Shown: positions 1 through 7,010, numbered from the stretch's first letter. The stretch: 13,827 nt of DNA from CAZPYT01 sp964590955 (GCA_964590955.1 CAZPYT010000024.1:1-13827), one strand, 5' to 3'. Made by a program: numbers and translations. Notes: generated from the letters alone by a model not told the origin.

Positions 1-1
1 T

Positions 2-88
2 AGCATTAATGATCTGATAAATAAAGCTTCTAATAAAACAATCAATGCTACTGATGTGATTTTTGAATTTTTCAAGCTTGTGCCTTAA
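2..88 (+). CDS. C-terminal tail of an unidentified protein (5' partial)
   Basis: Only one plus-strand frame is open from the window edge. It reads 28 residues ending in ...EFFKLVP followed by TAA at 86-88. The piece is mildly helical, with Lys/Asn-rich and hydrophobic stretches, and is too short to assign to a family. It converges on the minus-strand gene ending at 102, leaving only 13 bp between the two stop codons. That space contains part of the palindrome CTTAATTAAG (84-93) but no clear terminator hairpin. It could be a real gene end or a chance open frame; the tight tail-to-tail spacing favours a real gene. Confidence 0.4.
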   Translation, partial: SINDLINKASNKTINATDVIFEFFKLVP

Positions 89-101
89 TTAAGATTTATC
101 C

Positions 102-1346
102 CTAAAGAGATGTCATACTGTTAAGTATATGTTCGGTGTATTCTTCCGGCATGTTGTAAATAGAAAATACAATAACTGTTTTACTTCTACCCACAGGCTC
201 AAAAATTATAATCTCGTTGCCTTTCCAAGAATAGTTTGTAAATTTTATTGCTCTTCTATTTGATATTGTCATCTCAGTTTTTGTTCCTTGCGGCTCGCGT
301 CCTTTTATAAGTCTGTAATCGTCAATTAAAAAGTTTTCTAATTTTGTGAGAACCTCTTCAAAATCCACTGAATATCTGAAGGTGGCAAAAGAAACTCCTA
401 AAGTATTTTCATTACTGCCCGTTGAGAATGTAATGGCATTTTGTATTTGACTGTCAAATTCAATAGATGGGGCATCGCAGCAATTTGTGTCCAAATTTTT
501 ATCATATTCAAATTTTATACCTGCCATCCTGTTTTCATATACTAAGTATGGAGATTCATCTTTTTCAGCCTCATTAATCTTGATTGAATCCGTCATGAGG
601 TTTGTTTGCAGTTTGTAGCTTTGTTTATACCCAAGATCCCCCTTAAAGGTTTGAATTATTTCGTAAATTACGTTATTTGCAGGAACATATGTAACAATAA
701 AGTCGCTATTACAATTCGTTACTTCAAATCTAACTGAATCATAACCATACACTTTTGTGTTATATGTGCCGCCTATGTTATATTTTCCCTCGCATTGCCC
801 ATCAAACCATGTCCTTTTTACCTCTGCTACTTTTTTGACATCCCTTGAATATATTGAAATAGGAGATATTTCAAAAATATAGCCTTTTACAAGGTTGAAT
901 CCGTCAGGGTCTTTTGTGGGGAGTATATCCTTTGAAGTAATTTTTATTTTTAAAGCCTGATTTTGTTCGTCAATAACTGCAATTGGGTCTTTTTGCATAT
1001 ATTCAAAAGAAAATCTGTATTTATCGTTTGCATAAATTTCCTTTTTGTCAGGTTCGCCTTCCGGTTCTGTAACTTTTACAATTTCCGTTCCTTCTCCTGT
1101 ATATTCTTCATTTACTACAAAGCGGTCTTTTGTTTCTGTATAAACTCTATTTGCAATAAATCCCGCAATAAGCAGACCTAAAAAACCTGCTACAAGAATA
1201 AGAAAAAGCTTAACTTTCCTAAAAAAAGATTTTTTTTGTTTTTTTACTCGTTCCTCTTTTGACAACCCCGGTTGCAAAGGAGTTTTTTGTTCAGAAGGAT
1301 CATTGATCACAGGCATTTGATTTTTTTGTGCGTTGTTATTTTCCAT
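102..1346 (-). CDS. Membrane-anchored two-lobe extracytoplasmic protein, function unknown
   Basis: The protein has 414 residues and I do not recognise a named family. Residues 1-43 are polar and lysine-rich and should be cytoplasmic. Residues about 46-66 form one strongly hydrophobic segment rich in Leu, Gly and Ile, with no lipobox, so it is probably a signal anchor. The rest is predicted outside the membrane. Two stretches share the spacing Y-x-N-x5-[F/I]-x-F-E-Y: Y105 to Y116 and Y270 to Y281. This suggests two related beta-rich lobes about 165 residues apart, resembling PsbP-like 'Y..GFSFEYP' repeats often seen in surface proteins of this kind of bacterium. Cysteines occur at 185, 212, 289 and 290 and could form disulfides outside the cell. 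The ATG at 1346 lies inside the end of the LysRS-HD gene with an 11-bp overlap (ATGGAAAATAA), so translation is probably coupled to it. Stop is TAG. Confidence 0.8.
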   Translation of the reverse strand: MENNNAQKNQMPVINDPSEQKTPLQPGLSKEERVKKQKKSFFRKVKLFLILVAGFLGLLIAGFIANRVYTETKDRFVVNEEYTGEGTEIVKVTEPEGEPDKKEIYANDKYRFSFEYMQKDPIAVIDEQNQALKIKITSKDILPTKDPDGFNLVKGYIFEISPISIYSRDVKKVAEVKRTWFDGQCEGKYNIGGTYNTKVYGYDSVRFEVTNCNSDFIVTYVPANNVIYEIIQTFKGDLGYKQSYKLQTNLMTDSIKINEAEKDESPYLVYENRMAGIKFEYDKNLDTNCCDAPSIEFDSQIQNAITFSTGSNENTLGVSFATFRYSVDFEEVLTKLENFLIDDYRLIKGREPQGTKTEMTISNRRAIKFTNYSWKGNEIIIFEPVGRSKTVIVFSIYNMPEEYTEHILNSMTSL

Positions 1347-3458
1347 CCTTTTCTATTTTATCAAAGAAATCGTTATAAATTTCAATTAAAAATTCTATAT
1401 GTTCATCAAAATCTACCGCAAACTCGTCGATACCGTACTTTATATCTTCTCTGTCTACTTTTCTGGCAAAAGCCTTATCTTTAAATTTCTTTTTTACCGA
1501 TTTTGGTTCCATGCCTACAAATTTATTTTCTCGCATAAGAGAATATGCATACAAAAATCCCGCAAGTTCGTCTATGGCAATCAAAGCCGCTGCCATTTTG
1601 CTTTTTGGCTTTACACCGGTTCTCATATGAGCATGTGCTTCGACTGCGTGAATTAGTTCTTCTGGAAATCCCCATTTTTTAAACCATTCAACTGATTTTT
1701 GTGGATGTTCGTTAGGATGTATGAAATAGTCAAGATCGTGCAGTAATCCTGTTAAATACCAGAGATTTTCGTCTTCTCCCAGCCTTTTTGCATAACCTTT
1801 CATTGCTTCTGCTACCATGTTGGCGTGCAGTTTTTGATAGTCATCTTCAACTAATTCGTCTAACATTTTTTTTGCAGCTTCCACTGTAAATTCAAGGGTT
1901 TTTGCAGGAATATCATCACTTTGCGGTTCTGAATTTTTATTGGCTTTTTCTGTGATTCCGTAGATTTCTTTTGTGGTTTCGTCAATTCTTTTCCTCATTT
2001 GCGGGAAAAAGACACCTTCGCGCGCTGTAATATCCTCGAAAAACCAAAAAACTCTTTCACTTTGGCCATGCCCGGTAGTAGGAGGCATACCGTTTTCAAG
2101 CATTTCTACGTAGTCAATATCCATCATTTGAGCTTCATCATCGCCTTCTTCTCTGGCATTTTGTTGTTCTTTGAATCTTTCCAGCTGGTCGAAAGGATCG
2201 TTAAGTTCANNNNNNNNNNGTAGCCATTTCCAAGTTCACTTCCGGCAATAATTACATGATATCTTTCGGTAAGTTCTTCTTTACCGGGGATTGATTTTGC
2301 CAGTGGAGATACAAACTTAGGCTCGTTGATCAAAAATGCCGGTCCGGCAATATTTTTTCGAATTAATTTCCACAAATTATCTATAAGCCTGATTCTGTTT
2401 ATTGCACCCGGGAGGCTAACATTATTATTTTTTAGGATTTCAAGTATTTTTTCGTCAGGAGTTTCGAATATATCAACATCAAATTTTTCTTTAATTATTT
2501 TTGCATAATCAATTTCTTCCCATTCTCCTGCCAAATCAAAAGTATGCGGACCTTTAGTAAATTGCGTCTTACCATATACCTGTTCTGCAACATATTTCAG
2601 CAGATTTTTAACAAGCCGCATGTTATCTCTATAGTCTGCATAAGCCCAGTACCATTCAACTTGATAAAATTCCTGCAGATGTTCGTCACTCAAGCCTTCA
2701 TTTCTAAAATTAGGTCCCAGCGTGAATATTTTTTCAAAACCTCCTCCGATTAGTCTTTTTTGGAATAATTCAGTTGAAATTCTTAAATAAAAATCCTCAT
2801 CCAGTGCATCGTGATGAGTCATAAAAGGTTTTGCATCGGCACCGCCTGTATAATGCTCTAATACAGGAGTTTCCACTTCAATAAATCCTTCTTTAGATAA
2901 ATATTCACGTATACTTGCCCAAAATTTAGCTTTTCTGACAAAGAGATCTCTGGTTTCTGGATTCATTGCCAAATCCAAATATCTCTTTCGAAAAATCGTA
3001 TCTTGATCTTTCAAACCTTCATGTTTGTCGGGAAGAGGTCTCACAGATTTTGTCAAAAGTTTAATTTCATCAGGAATAATTGAAATCTCACCGCTTTTTG
3101 ATTTAGTAATTGTGCCTGTTGCTTGAATAAAATCCCCAATATCCAAAAGGTTCAAATCTTCAAAACCCAAAGTTTGGTTTTCGATGTTGGTTGGTTTGAG
3201 TGCATCATCTTTTATATAAAACTGAATCTTACCTGAAAAATCATGCACATCGGCAAAAATGATATGCCCGTGTGTTCTTAAAGACATAATTCTGCCTGTT
3301 ACAGACAAAGTTTTATTTTCATAATGATCGAAATTACTCACAATATCTTTATTGCTGATATCTTTTTTTGCGTGAGGGGGAAATGGATCAATGCCCATTT
3401 CTTTCAGCTGGTTAAGTTTTTTTATTCTTTCATCTCTAAGTTCTTTTAATGTTGCCAT
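1336..3458 (-). CDS. lysS: Class II lysyl-tRNA synthetase fused to a C-terminal HD phosphohydrolase domain (spans assembly gap)
   Basis: This enzyme charges tRNA-Lys with lysine in the cytoplasm. Numbering assumes that the gap at 2210-2219 stands for 2 bases, which gives 704 residues. Residues 1-140 are the N-terminal part with the OB-fold anticodon-binding domain (typical opening LRDERIKKL..). The catalytic core spans about 150-487. Class II motif 1 lies around 190-201 ([11 protein letters not shown]). Lysine-type residues [12 protein letters not shown] lie at 205-216. Motif 2 begins FRNEG at 251, and SPLAKS lies at 384-389. GNGY-[gap]-ELND crosses the gap. Motif 3 is at 460-466 (G-H-G-Q-S-E-R). 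After a polar linker, residues about 525-690 form an HD domain with H542, H571-D572, H582, H606 and D627 in the order expected for the metal ligands. A typical LysRS is about 500 residues, so the HD part is additional. Start is ATG with no clear Shine-Dalgarno. The 67-bp stretch between the upstream terminator and this start is AT-rich and probably holds the promoter, which I could not place. The reading frame after the gap resumes cleanly, so I treat this as one intact gene. Confidence 0.9.
2210..2219. other. Assembly gap of 10 N inside lysS
   Basis: Ten consecutive N bases join two contigs. Taken literally they shift the frame and appear to split the synthetase gene. On the minus strand the codons before the gap read G-N-G-Y. 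After it a single T is followed by GAA CTT AAC GAT (E-L-N-D). Class II LysRS proteins carry G-N-G-[FY]-S-E-L-N-D here, so the true sequence probably lacks only two bases (TC, completing a TCT serine codon). The N run is most likely a placeholder of fixed length rather than a measured size. Confidence 0.9.
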
Positions 3459-3524
3459 AATACGAACACTTTATCATTTTTTTTGTTATTTAAGAATATT
3501 TTATTGTAATAGTATTAGAAAAGG

Positions 3525-3563
3525 ATAAGTCCCTGGGGTAAGTGTTTCACACCAGGGGCTTAT
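3525..3563 (-). terminator. Intrinsic terminator after the lipoprotein gene
   Basis: Twelve-base arms at 3525-3536 and 3552-3563 (CCAGGGGCTTAT on the plus strand) pair with one imperfect position and enclose a 15-nt loop. On the minus strand the hairpin begins 10 nt past the lipoprotein stop and is followed by the pyrimidine-rich run TCCTTTTCT. On the plus strand it is followed by a U-rich stretch too, so it could act in both directions. It separates the lipoprotein gene from lysS. Confidence 0.6.
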
Positions 3564-3573
3564 TTATAGTTTT

Positions 3574-4245
3574 TTAGTTGTTGTTAGTCCGCCAGTCAAC
3601 ATTCTCACGCAAGGTTAATCCGATCAGGGATCCTGCATTTGTTGTGGCGATGAACGTGATCTCGAAGTACGGGATTCCGGAGAACCGTTCGTTGTTGTCG
3701 AACTGCATGCCAAGCTCATGTGTTTCAAAATATTCCTTGGCTGTAACATACCGCGTTAACGGGCCATCTCCACCCATACGAATCACACCTTCAGGAAGTT
3801 CTTGGATCATGAGTTGGTCCCAGTCTATGCCAAGCCAAATGGCAAGTTTTTTACCGGGTGTCTTGTTATACCATTGTCCGGTGGTTGTGGTTTTCACAAG
3901 CATGTATCCAGCACAGCCTGGTTCAGGCATACTCTCAACAATCACAGACATATTGAGATCGTCTGGACCGACCATTGCATATTCATTCAAAATGCCGTCG
4001 TTGATTGTATCGCAGGCAACTTGATGAACTTCAACTGGAACCTCGACCGGGACTTCGACCTGAACCTCGACTGGGACCTCGACGACAACGGTCTGTATGA
4101 TCACCTCAGGTGCGGGCGGAGCAGCAGGGGTTTCAGATGGCGCAGGACTCGTCTCCGTGGCGGCAGTTTGCATAGTAGAACAGGACGCAACAATGAGGGC
4201 CAGAATACAGATTACGAACATAAACGAACTAGTTTTATTGTGCAT
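3574..4245 (-). CDS. Secreted lipoprotein with valine/proline repeat stalk, probably acquired by transfer
   Basis: The protein has 223 residues and no recognised catalytic domain. Residues 1-21 are a signal peptide and the lipobox V-A-S-C puts the lipidated cysteine at residue 22. Residues 33-46 are rich in Pro, Ala and Thr. Residues 53-73 are an alternating V-E-V-P / V-E-V-Q repeat, probably an extended stalk. Residues about 78-223 form an outer domain with Cys78 and one further cysteine. This signal/Pro-rich/VEVPVEV layout is common in surface lipoproteins of Chloroflexi. The start chosen is the ATG at 4243-4245, preceded by GGAGGAAGG at good spacing; an in-frame TTG at 4255-4257 overlaps that ribosome site and is less likely. 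Base composition is unlike the neighbours: I counted 53% GC over 3661-3720 and 60% over 4081-4140, against 22% over 2461-2520 in lysS and 42% over 4621-4680 in greA. With its own near-consensus promoter and terminator it looks like a transferred cassette. The donor is inferred. Confidence 0.8.
   Translation of the reverse strand: MHNKTSSFMFVICILALIVASCSTMQTAATETSPAPSETPAAPPAPEVIIQTVVVEVPVEVQVEVPVEVPVEVHQVACDTINDGILNEYAMVGPDDLNMSVIVESMPEPGCAGYMLVKTTTTGQWYNKTPGKKLAIWLGIDWDQLMIQELPEGVIRMGGDGPLTRYVTAKEYFETHELGMQFDNNERFSGIPYFEITFIATTNAGSLIGLTLRENVDWRTNNN
4031..4078 (-). repeat. 12-bp tandem repeat encoding V-E-V-P/Q
   Basis: Four consecutive 12-base units (4031-4042, 4043-4054, 4055-4066, 4067-4078) share the plus-strand pattern TCGAC.GG.ACC or close variants; a degenerate fifth follows at 4079-4090. 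They lie in frame in the lipoprotein gene and encode the repeated tetrapeptide of the predicted stalk. Such units can change number by slippage without a frameshift, so stalk length may vary between strains. Confidence 0.75.
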
Positions 4246-4246
4246 A

Positions 4247-4255
4247 CCTTCCTCC
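4247..4255 (-). promoter_or_regulatory. Strong Shine-Dalgarno deciding the lipoprotein start
   Basis: The minus strand reads GGAGGAAGG and then T and ATG at 4245. It is the only strong anti-16S match seen ahead of a gene in this window. It favours the ATG at 4245 over the in-frame TTG at 4257, and sets this gene apart from neighbours with weak or no ribosome sites. Confidence 0.75.
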
Positions 4256-4271
4256 AAAGGATTTTTGATTT

Positions 4272-4297
4272 TTCAACGATAAATTTGTATCGTTGAA
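4272..4297 (-). promoter_or_regulatory. Perfect 10-bp inverted repeat in the lipoprotein leader (candidate operator)
   Basis: Arms TTCAACGATA (4272-4281) and TATCGTTGAA (4288-4297) are perfect inverted repeats around a 6-base spacer. They sit between the predicted transcription start near 4314 and the ribosome site at 4255. The size and symmetry suit a dimeric repressor such as a TetR-type protein, or the RNA could fold into a hairpin upstream of the ribosome site. No U-run follows, so it is not a terminator. Confidence 0.6.
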
Positions 4298-4320
4298 TGT
4301 ACAAAGGATTTGATTCCCGT

Positions 4321-4349
4321 ATTGTAACACCCTATAGTATCCCTGTCAA
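4321..4349 (-). promoter_or_regulatory. Near-consensus sigma-70 promoter for the lipoprotein gene
   Basis: On the minus strand, TTGACA (4349-4344) matches the -35 consensus fully. A 17-base spacer follows, then TACAAT (4326-4321), which matches the -10 consensus at five of six positions. The start point should be near 4314, giving a leader of roughly 70 nt. Confidence 0.8.
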
Positions 4350-4363
4350 TTTTTACAAATAAA

Positions 4364-4384
4364 AAAACGCCTTAGAGGCGTTTT
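4364..4384 (-). terminator. Intrinsic terminator of greA
   Basis: Nine-base arms AAAACGCCT and AGGCGTTTT enclose a 3-base loop. On the minus strand the hairpin lies 29 nt past the greA stop, and its T run continues to seven T residues before ATTTG. The A/T symmetry makes it potentially bidirectional, but no plus-strand gene ends here. Confidence 0.85.
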
Positions 4385-4413
4385 CTTATGTATTGAGAAT
4401 TATCCTAATCTTT

Positions 4414-4875
4414 TTAGGAAATACTCAACACCGTATATGTAAGTTTACCAACCGGAACTTCAATCTCAATCTTATCTCCGACTTTTTTGCCCAGTAAAGC
4501 TGATCCTAAAGGACTTTCATGCGATATTTTTCTTTCTGAAGGATTTGCTTCAGGAGCACCTACAATATGAAATTCTTCTTCACTTCCTTCTATGTGAACT
4601 TTTACTGTTGAGCCAACTACTACAACTCCGGATGTACCGCCTTCAGCAACTTTCGAAGTTTTTATTATATCTTCAAGCTCAGCAATTTTTCCTTCAATAA
4701 AAGATTGTTCTCTCTTGGCTTCGTCGTATGCAGCGTTTTCAGATATATCACCCATTTCGCGTGCTTCCTGAATTTTTTGAGCGATTTCAGGCCTTTTTAC
4801 GTCAACAAGTTCTTTAAGCTCATCTTTAAGCTTTTGTAAACCTTCTTTTGTTATGTATAAATCGTTTTTGTTCAT
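4414..4875 (-). CDS. greA: Transcription elongation factor GreA
   Basis: GreA enters the RNA polymerase secondary channel and stimulates cleavage of backtracked transcripts. The 153-residue length is close to the usual 155-160. Residues 1-75 form the N-terminal coiled-coil finger. Its tip reads G-D-I-S-E-N (42-47), with D43 and E46 at the positions of the catalytic acidic pair, followed by AAYDEAKREQ. Residues about 80-153 are the FKBP-like domain, with the signature ISHESPLGSALLGKKVGD (117-134). The ATG at 4875 is preceded by only a weak purine-rich stretch (GAAAGAAAA). The gene is monocistronic: a promoter at 5068-5096, a 186-nt leader and a terminator at 4364-4384. GreB is unlikely because the tip and length fit GreA and no GreB-type basic patch is evident. 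Confidence 0.96.
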   Translation of the reverse strand: MNKNDLYITKEGLQKLKDELKELVDVKRPEIAQKIQEAREMGDISENAAYDEAKREQSFIEGKIAELEDIIKTSKVAEGGTSGVVVVGSTVKVHIEGSEEEFHIVGAPEANPSERKISHESPLGSALLGKKVGDKIEIEVPVGKLTYTVLSIS

Positions 4876-5061
4876 TTTTTCTTTCGTAGTTTATTTGTAG
4901 CTTTATAACTAAAGCCGAAGTAAACCGTGTTATCATTCCAGTCAAAGCCGGATTGTAACTAACTAATTAAACTAATTCCACCAATGGATTCGGGCGCTTG
5001 GGAATCAGTCTTCAAAAAAGCCAAATAAAATACCCCTAGTGGGGTTTTCGGACTTTTAGAC
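4876..5061 (-). other. Long untranslated leader of greA with terminator-like and other hairpins
   Basis: If transcription starts near 5061, greA has a leader of about 186 nt. On the minus strand, about 16 nt after the start, arms ACCCC and GGGGT (5032-5045) form a short hairpin flanked by AAAA and followed by ATTTTATTT, which resembles an intrinsic terminator. A second perfect hairpin, GCTTTA-GTTA-TAAAGC, lies at 4900-4915 close to the start codon. The motif GGCTTT recurs three times in the leader. No known riboswitch, T-box or tRNA fold was recognised, and there is no convincing leader peptide. Confidence 0.5.
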
Positions 5062-5067
5062 TTTGAG

Positions 5068-5096
5068 AGGATAACACACGTATGTACATGTGTCAA
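5068..5096 (-). promoter_or_regulatory. greA promoter with a palindrome in its spacer
   Basis: On the minus strand, TTGACA (5096-5091) is a perfect -35 box. A 17-base spacer precedes TATCCT (5073-5068), a four-of-six -10 box. Nearly the whole promoter (5072-5095) is an imperfect palindrome: 9 of 12 pairs match, with half-sites ACACA.GTA and TAC.TGTGT. A symmetric repressor bound there would block RNA polymerase directly. Confidence 0.7.
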
Positions 5097-5172
5097 GAAA
5101 TAAAAGTTAGTTTTTGTGCATACCTAAAGGAAAAATGAGAGTATTTATATCAAATATTATATGTCTATTTCA

Positions 5173-5203
5173 TTGGGATAAAATGCTTTTATAGTGATAT
5201 AAT
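5173..5203 (+). promoter_or_regulatory. Extended -10 promoter of pepF, probably leaderless
   Basis: A perfect TATAAT (5198-5203) is preceded by TG at 5195-5196, forming an extended -10 element. A weak -35 (TTGGGA, 5173-5178) lies at a 19-base spacing. The start codon begins at 5211, only 7 bases past the -10 box, where transcription itself should start. No Shine-Dalgarno is present, so the mRNA is probably leaderless. Confidence 0.7.
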
Positions 5204-5210
5204 CGTCCTC

Positions 5211-6983
5211 ATGTCAGATAAAAATACATGGAATCTCGCAAGTTTATATTCAGGGGATGATGATCCGAAAATTGAAACCGATATTAGTCTCGCAAAAGAA
5301 AAAACTATAGAGTTTATAACAAAATGGAAAGATAGATCAGATTATCTGGAAAATCCAGAAGTTCTTTTTGAAGCTTTGACTGAGTATGAGCTTTGGTCAA
5401 GAAAATATGGAGTTTCAGGTTTAGTAGGCTATTACTTTGGATTGAGAAATTCACAAAATGAGAGCAATACCGATATTAAAGCAAAACTTAACAAACTAAA
5501 TGAAAAGGATATGGAACTTGTTAATCAGGTACAGTTTTTCACGCTAAATATTTCAAAAATCGATGAGTCAATACAACACAAATTTTTGGATTTTGAAAAA
5601 CTGGTTCCCTATAAGCACTATTTGGAAGCCTTATTTATTGCCGGCAAACACACGCTTTCAGATTCCGAGGAAAAAATTATAAATTTATTATCAAAAACAT
5701 CTTACGGAAATTGGGTGCAAATGACGTCAGAATTTCTTAGTACAGAGGAGTCTGAGGTACTTCAGGAGGAGAAGAATTTTCAGGAACTTTTATCACTAGT
5801 ATCAGACGAGAATCCTGATAAAAGAGCAATTGCCGCGGAGAAGCTTGAAATTATATTTAAAAAACACTTGTCGGCTGCGGAGCATGAAATGAACTCAATT
5901 TTGGAATATAAAAAGGTCTCGGATAAGATGCGCGGTTTTTCCAGACCTGATGAAAGCAGGCATCAAGAAGATGACGTGGATACCGTAATGGTTGATGAGC
6001 TGATTTCTGCTGTTAGCGCTCAATTTGAAATGCCAAAAAGATACTACGATTTTAAGGCTAAGATGCTTGGGTTGGAAAAGCTCAAATATTATGAGCGTTC
6101 AGTTCCCTACAGAAAAGTAGATGGCGATTTTAATTATGAAGAATCCGTAAAAATAGTTGATCGCGTGCTAACCGAGCTTGATGAGGACTTTGGTAACATA
6201 TACAAGGATTTTGTAAAAAAGGGTGCTTTTGATGTTTTTCCCCGCAAGGGCAAAACGGGTGGTGCATACTGCGCGAGTGCCGGTATTGAAAGCCCTACAT
6301 TTATTTTGCTCAATCATACGGACAAACTAAATGATGTATTAACAATAGCTCATGAGGTTGGTCATGGCATCAACTATGAACTTATAAAGAAGCATCAAAA
6401 TAATCTGTCTTCTGATGTGTCTACTGCTACAACTGAAGTTGCCAGCACATTTATGGAGGATTTCATTTTGCAGGATTTACTAAAGAATATGAGTGACGAA
6501 GAGCGTTTAAAACTCATGATGCAAAAACTTGATAGCGATATCGCCACGATTTTTAGGCAAACCGCATTCTACAATTTTGAGTATGAACTGCATACCAGTT
6601 ACAGAGAAAAGGGGTATCTTCCAAAAGAATTTATCTCTGATATGTTTGCGAAACATATGGCTTCTTATATGGGTATACACTCTGAAGGGTCAGCAAATTG
6701 GTGGATTTATGTAAGTCATTTCAGGGCATTTTTTTATGTCTATTCCTATGTTAGCGGTTTGTTGATTTCTAAGGCACTGCAGAAAAAAGTCGCTGAAGAC
6801 AAGAAATTTATTGATGATGTAAAGTTATTTTTGTCTGCAGGTACGACATTATCCCCTGTTGATATATTTAAAAGAGTTGGAGTAGATATTACACAAAGAG
6901 AATTTTGGAATGCCGGCCTGACAGAAATAAGCAACTTTTTGGATGAAACTGAGAGTTTAGCTAAAAAGCTTGGAAAAGTTTAG
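5211..6983 (+). CDS. pepF: Oligoendopeptidase F, M3 family zinc metallopeptidase
   Basis: This cytoplasmic peptidase should hydrolyse short peptides. The 590 residues match the usual length of about 600. The zinc site is H381-E382-V-G-H385, with the third ligand E409 24 residues after H385 in T-E-V-A-S-T-F, as in PepF proteins. Just upstream, a conserved block reads PRKGKTGGAYCASAG and ends FILLNH. The C-terminal substrate-binding part (from about H490, with HFRAFFYVYSYVSG) is also present. The N-terminal third is helical. The ATG at 5211 is fixed by the promoter directly before it. Stop is TAG. No terminator was seen before the next promoter at 7011. Thimet oligopeptidase or Dcp are less likely because of length and motif context. 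Confidence 0.93.
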   Translation: MSDKNTWNLASLYSGDDDPKIETDISLAKEKTIEFITKWKDRSDYLENPEVLFEALTEYELWSRKYGVSGLVGYYFGLRNSQNESNTDIKAKLNKLNEKDMELVNQVQFFTLNISKIDESIQHKFLDFEKLVPYKHYLEALFIAGKHTLSDSEEKIINLLSKTSYGNWVQMTSEFLSTEESEVLQEEKNFQELLSLVSDENPDKRAIAAEKLEIIFKKHLSAAEHEMNSILEYKKVSDKMRGFSRPDESRHQEDDVDTVMVDELISAVSAQFEMPKRYYDFKAKMLGLEKLKYYERSVPYRKVDGDFNYEESVKIVDRVLTELDEDFGNIYKDFVKKGAFDVFPRKGKTGGAYCASAGIESPTFILLNHTDKLNDVLTIAHEVGHGINYELIKKHQNNLSSDVSTATTEVASTFMEDFILQDLLKNMSDEERLKLMMQKLDSDIATIFRQTAFYNFEYELHTSYREKGYLPKEFISDMFAKHMASYMGIHSEGSANWWIYVSHFRAFFYVYSYVSGLLISKALQKKVAEDKKFIDDVKLFLSAGTTLSPVDIFKRVGVDITQREFWNAGLTEISNFLDETESLAKKLGKV

Positions 6984-7010
6984 GTATTATAGGGTTTTTC
7001 AAATTAAATA

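Noticed and set aside
2124..2209. An alternative end of LysRS (27 residues past the gap) and an internal ATG at 2127 as start of a separate HD gene
   Set aside because: Both follow only from the 10-N placeholder shifting the frame. The other frame after the gap matches LysRS exactly (E-L-N-D...), and the ATG at 2127 lies inside the catalytic core.
4246..4257. TTG at 4257 as start of the lipoprotein gene
   Set aside because: It overlaps the Shine-Dalgarno that serves the ATG at 4245, and would add an acidic M-E-E-G to a signal peptide.
3578..4296. Long plus-strand open frames (3578-4024 and 3802-4296) opposite the lipoprotein gene
   Set aside because: They lie antisense to a gene with signal peptide, promoter, ribosome site and terminator. 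High GC reduces chance stops there, and their products show no recognisable features.
4795..4947. Leader peptide frame starting at an ATG in the greA leader (M-I-T-R-F...)
   Set aside because: It has no ribosome site, runs out of frame deep into greA rather than ending in the leader, and has no regulatory codon run.
4876..5061. T-box or tRNA-like element in the greA leader (GGTGGAATTAG resembles part of a T-box)
   Set aside because: The T-box core sequence, specifier stem and antiterminator are missing, greA is not a T-box target, and no cloverleaf can be drawn.
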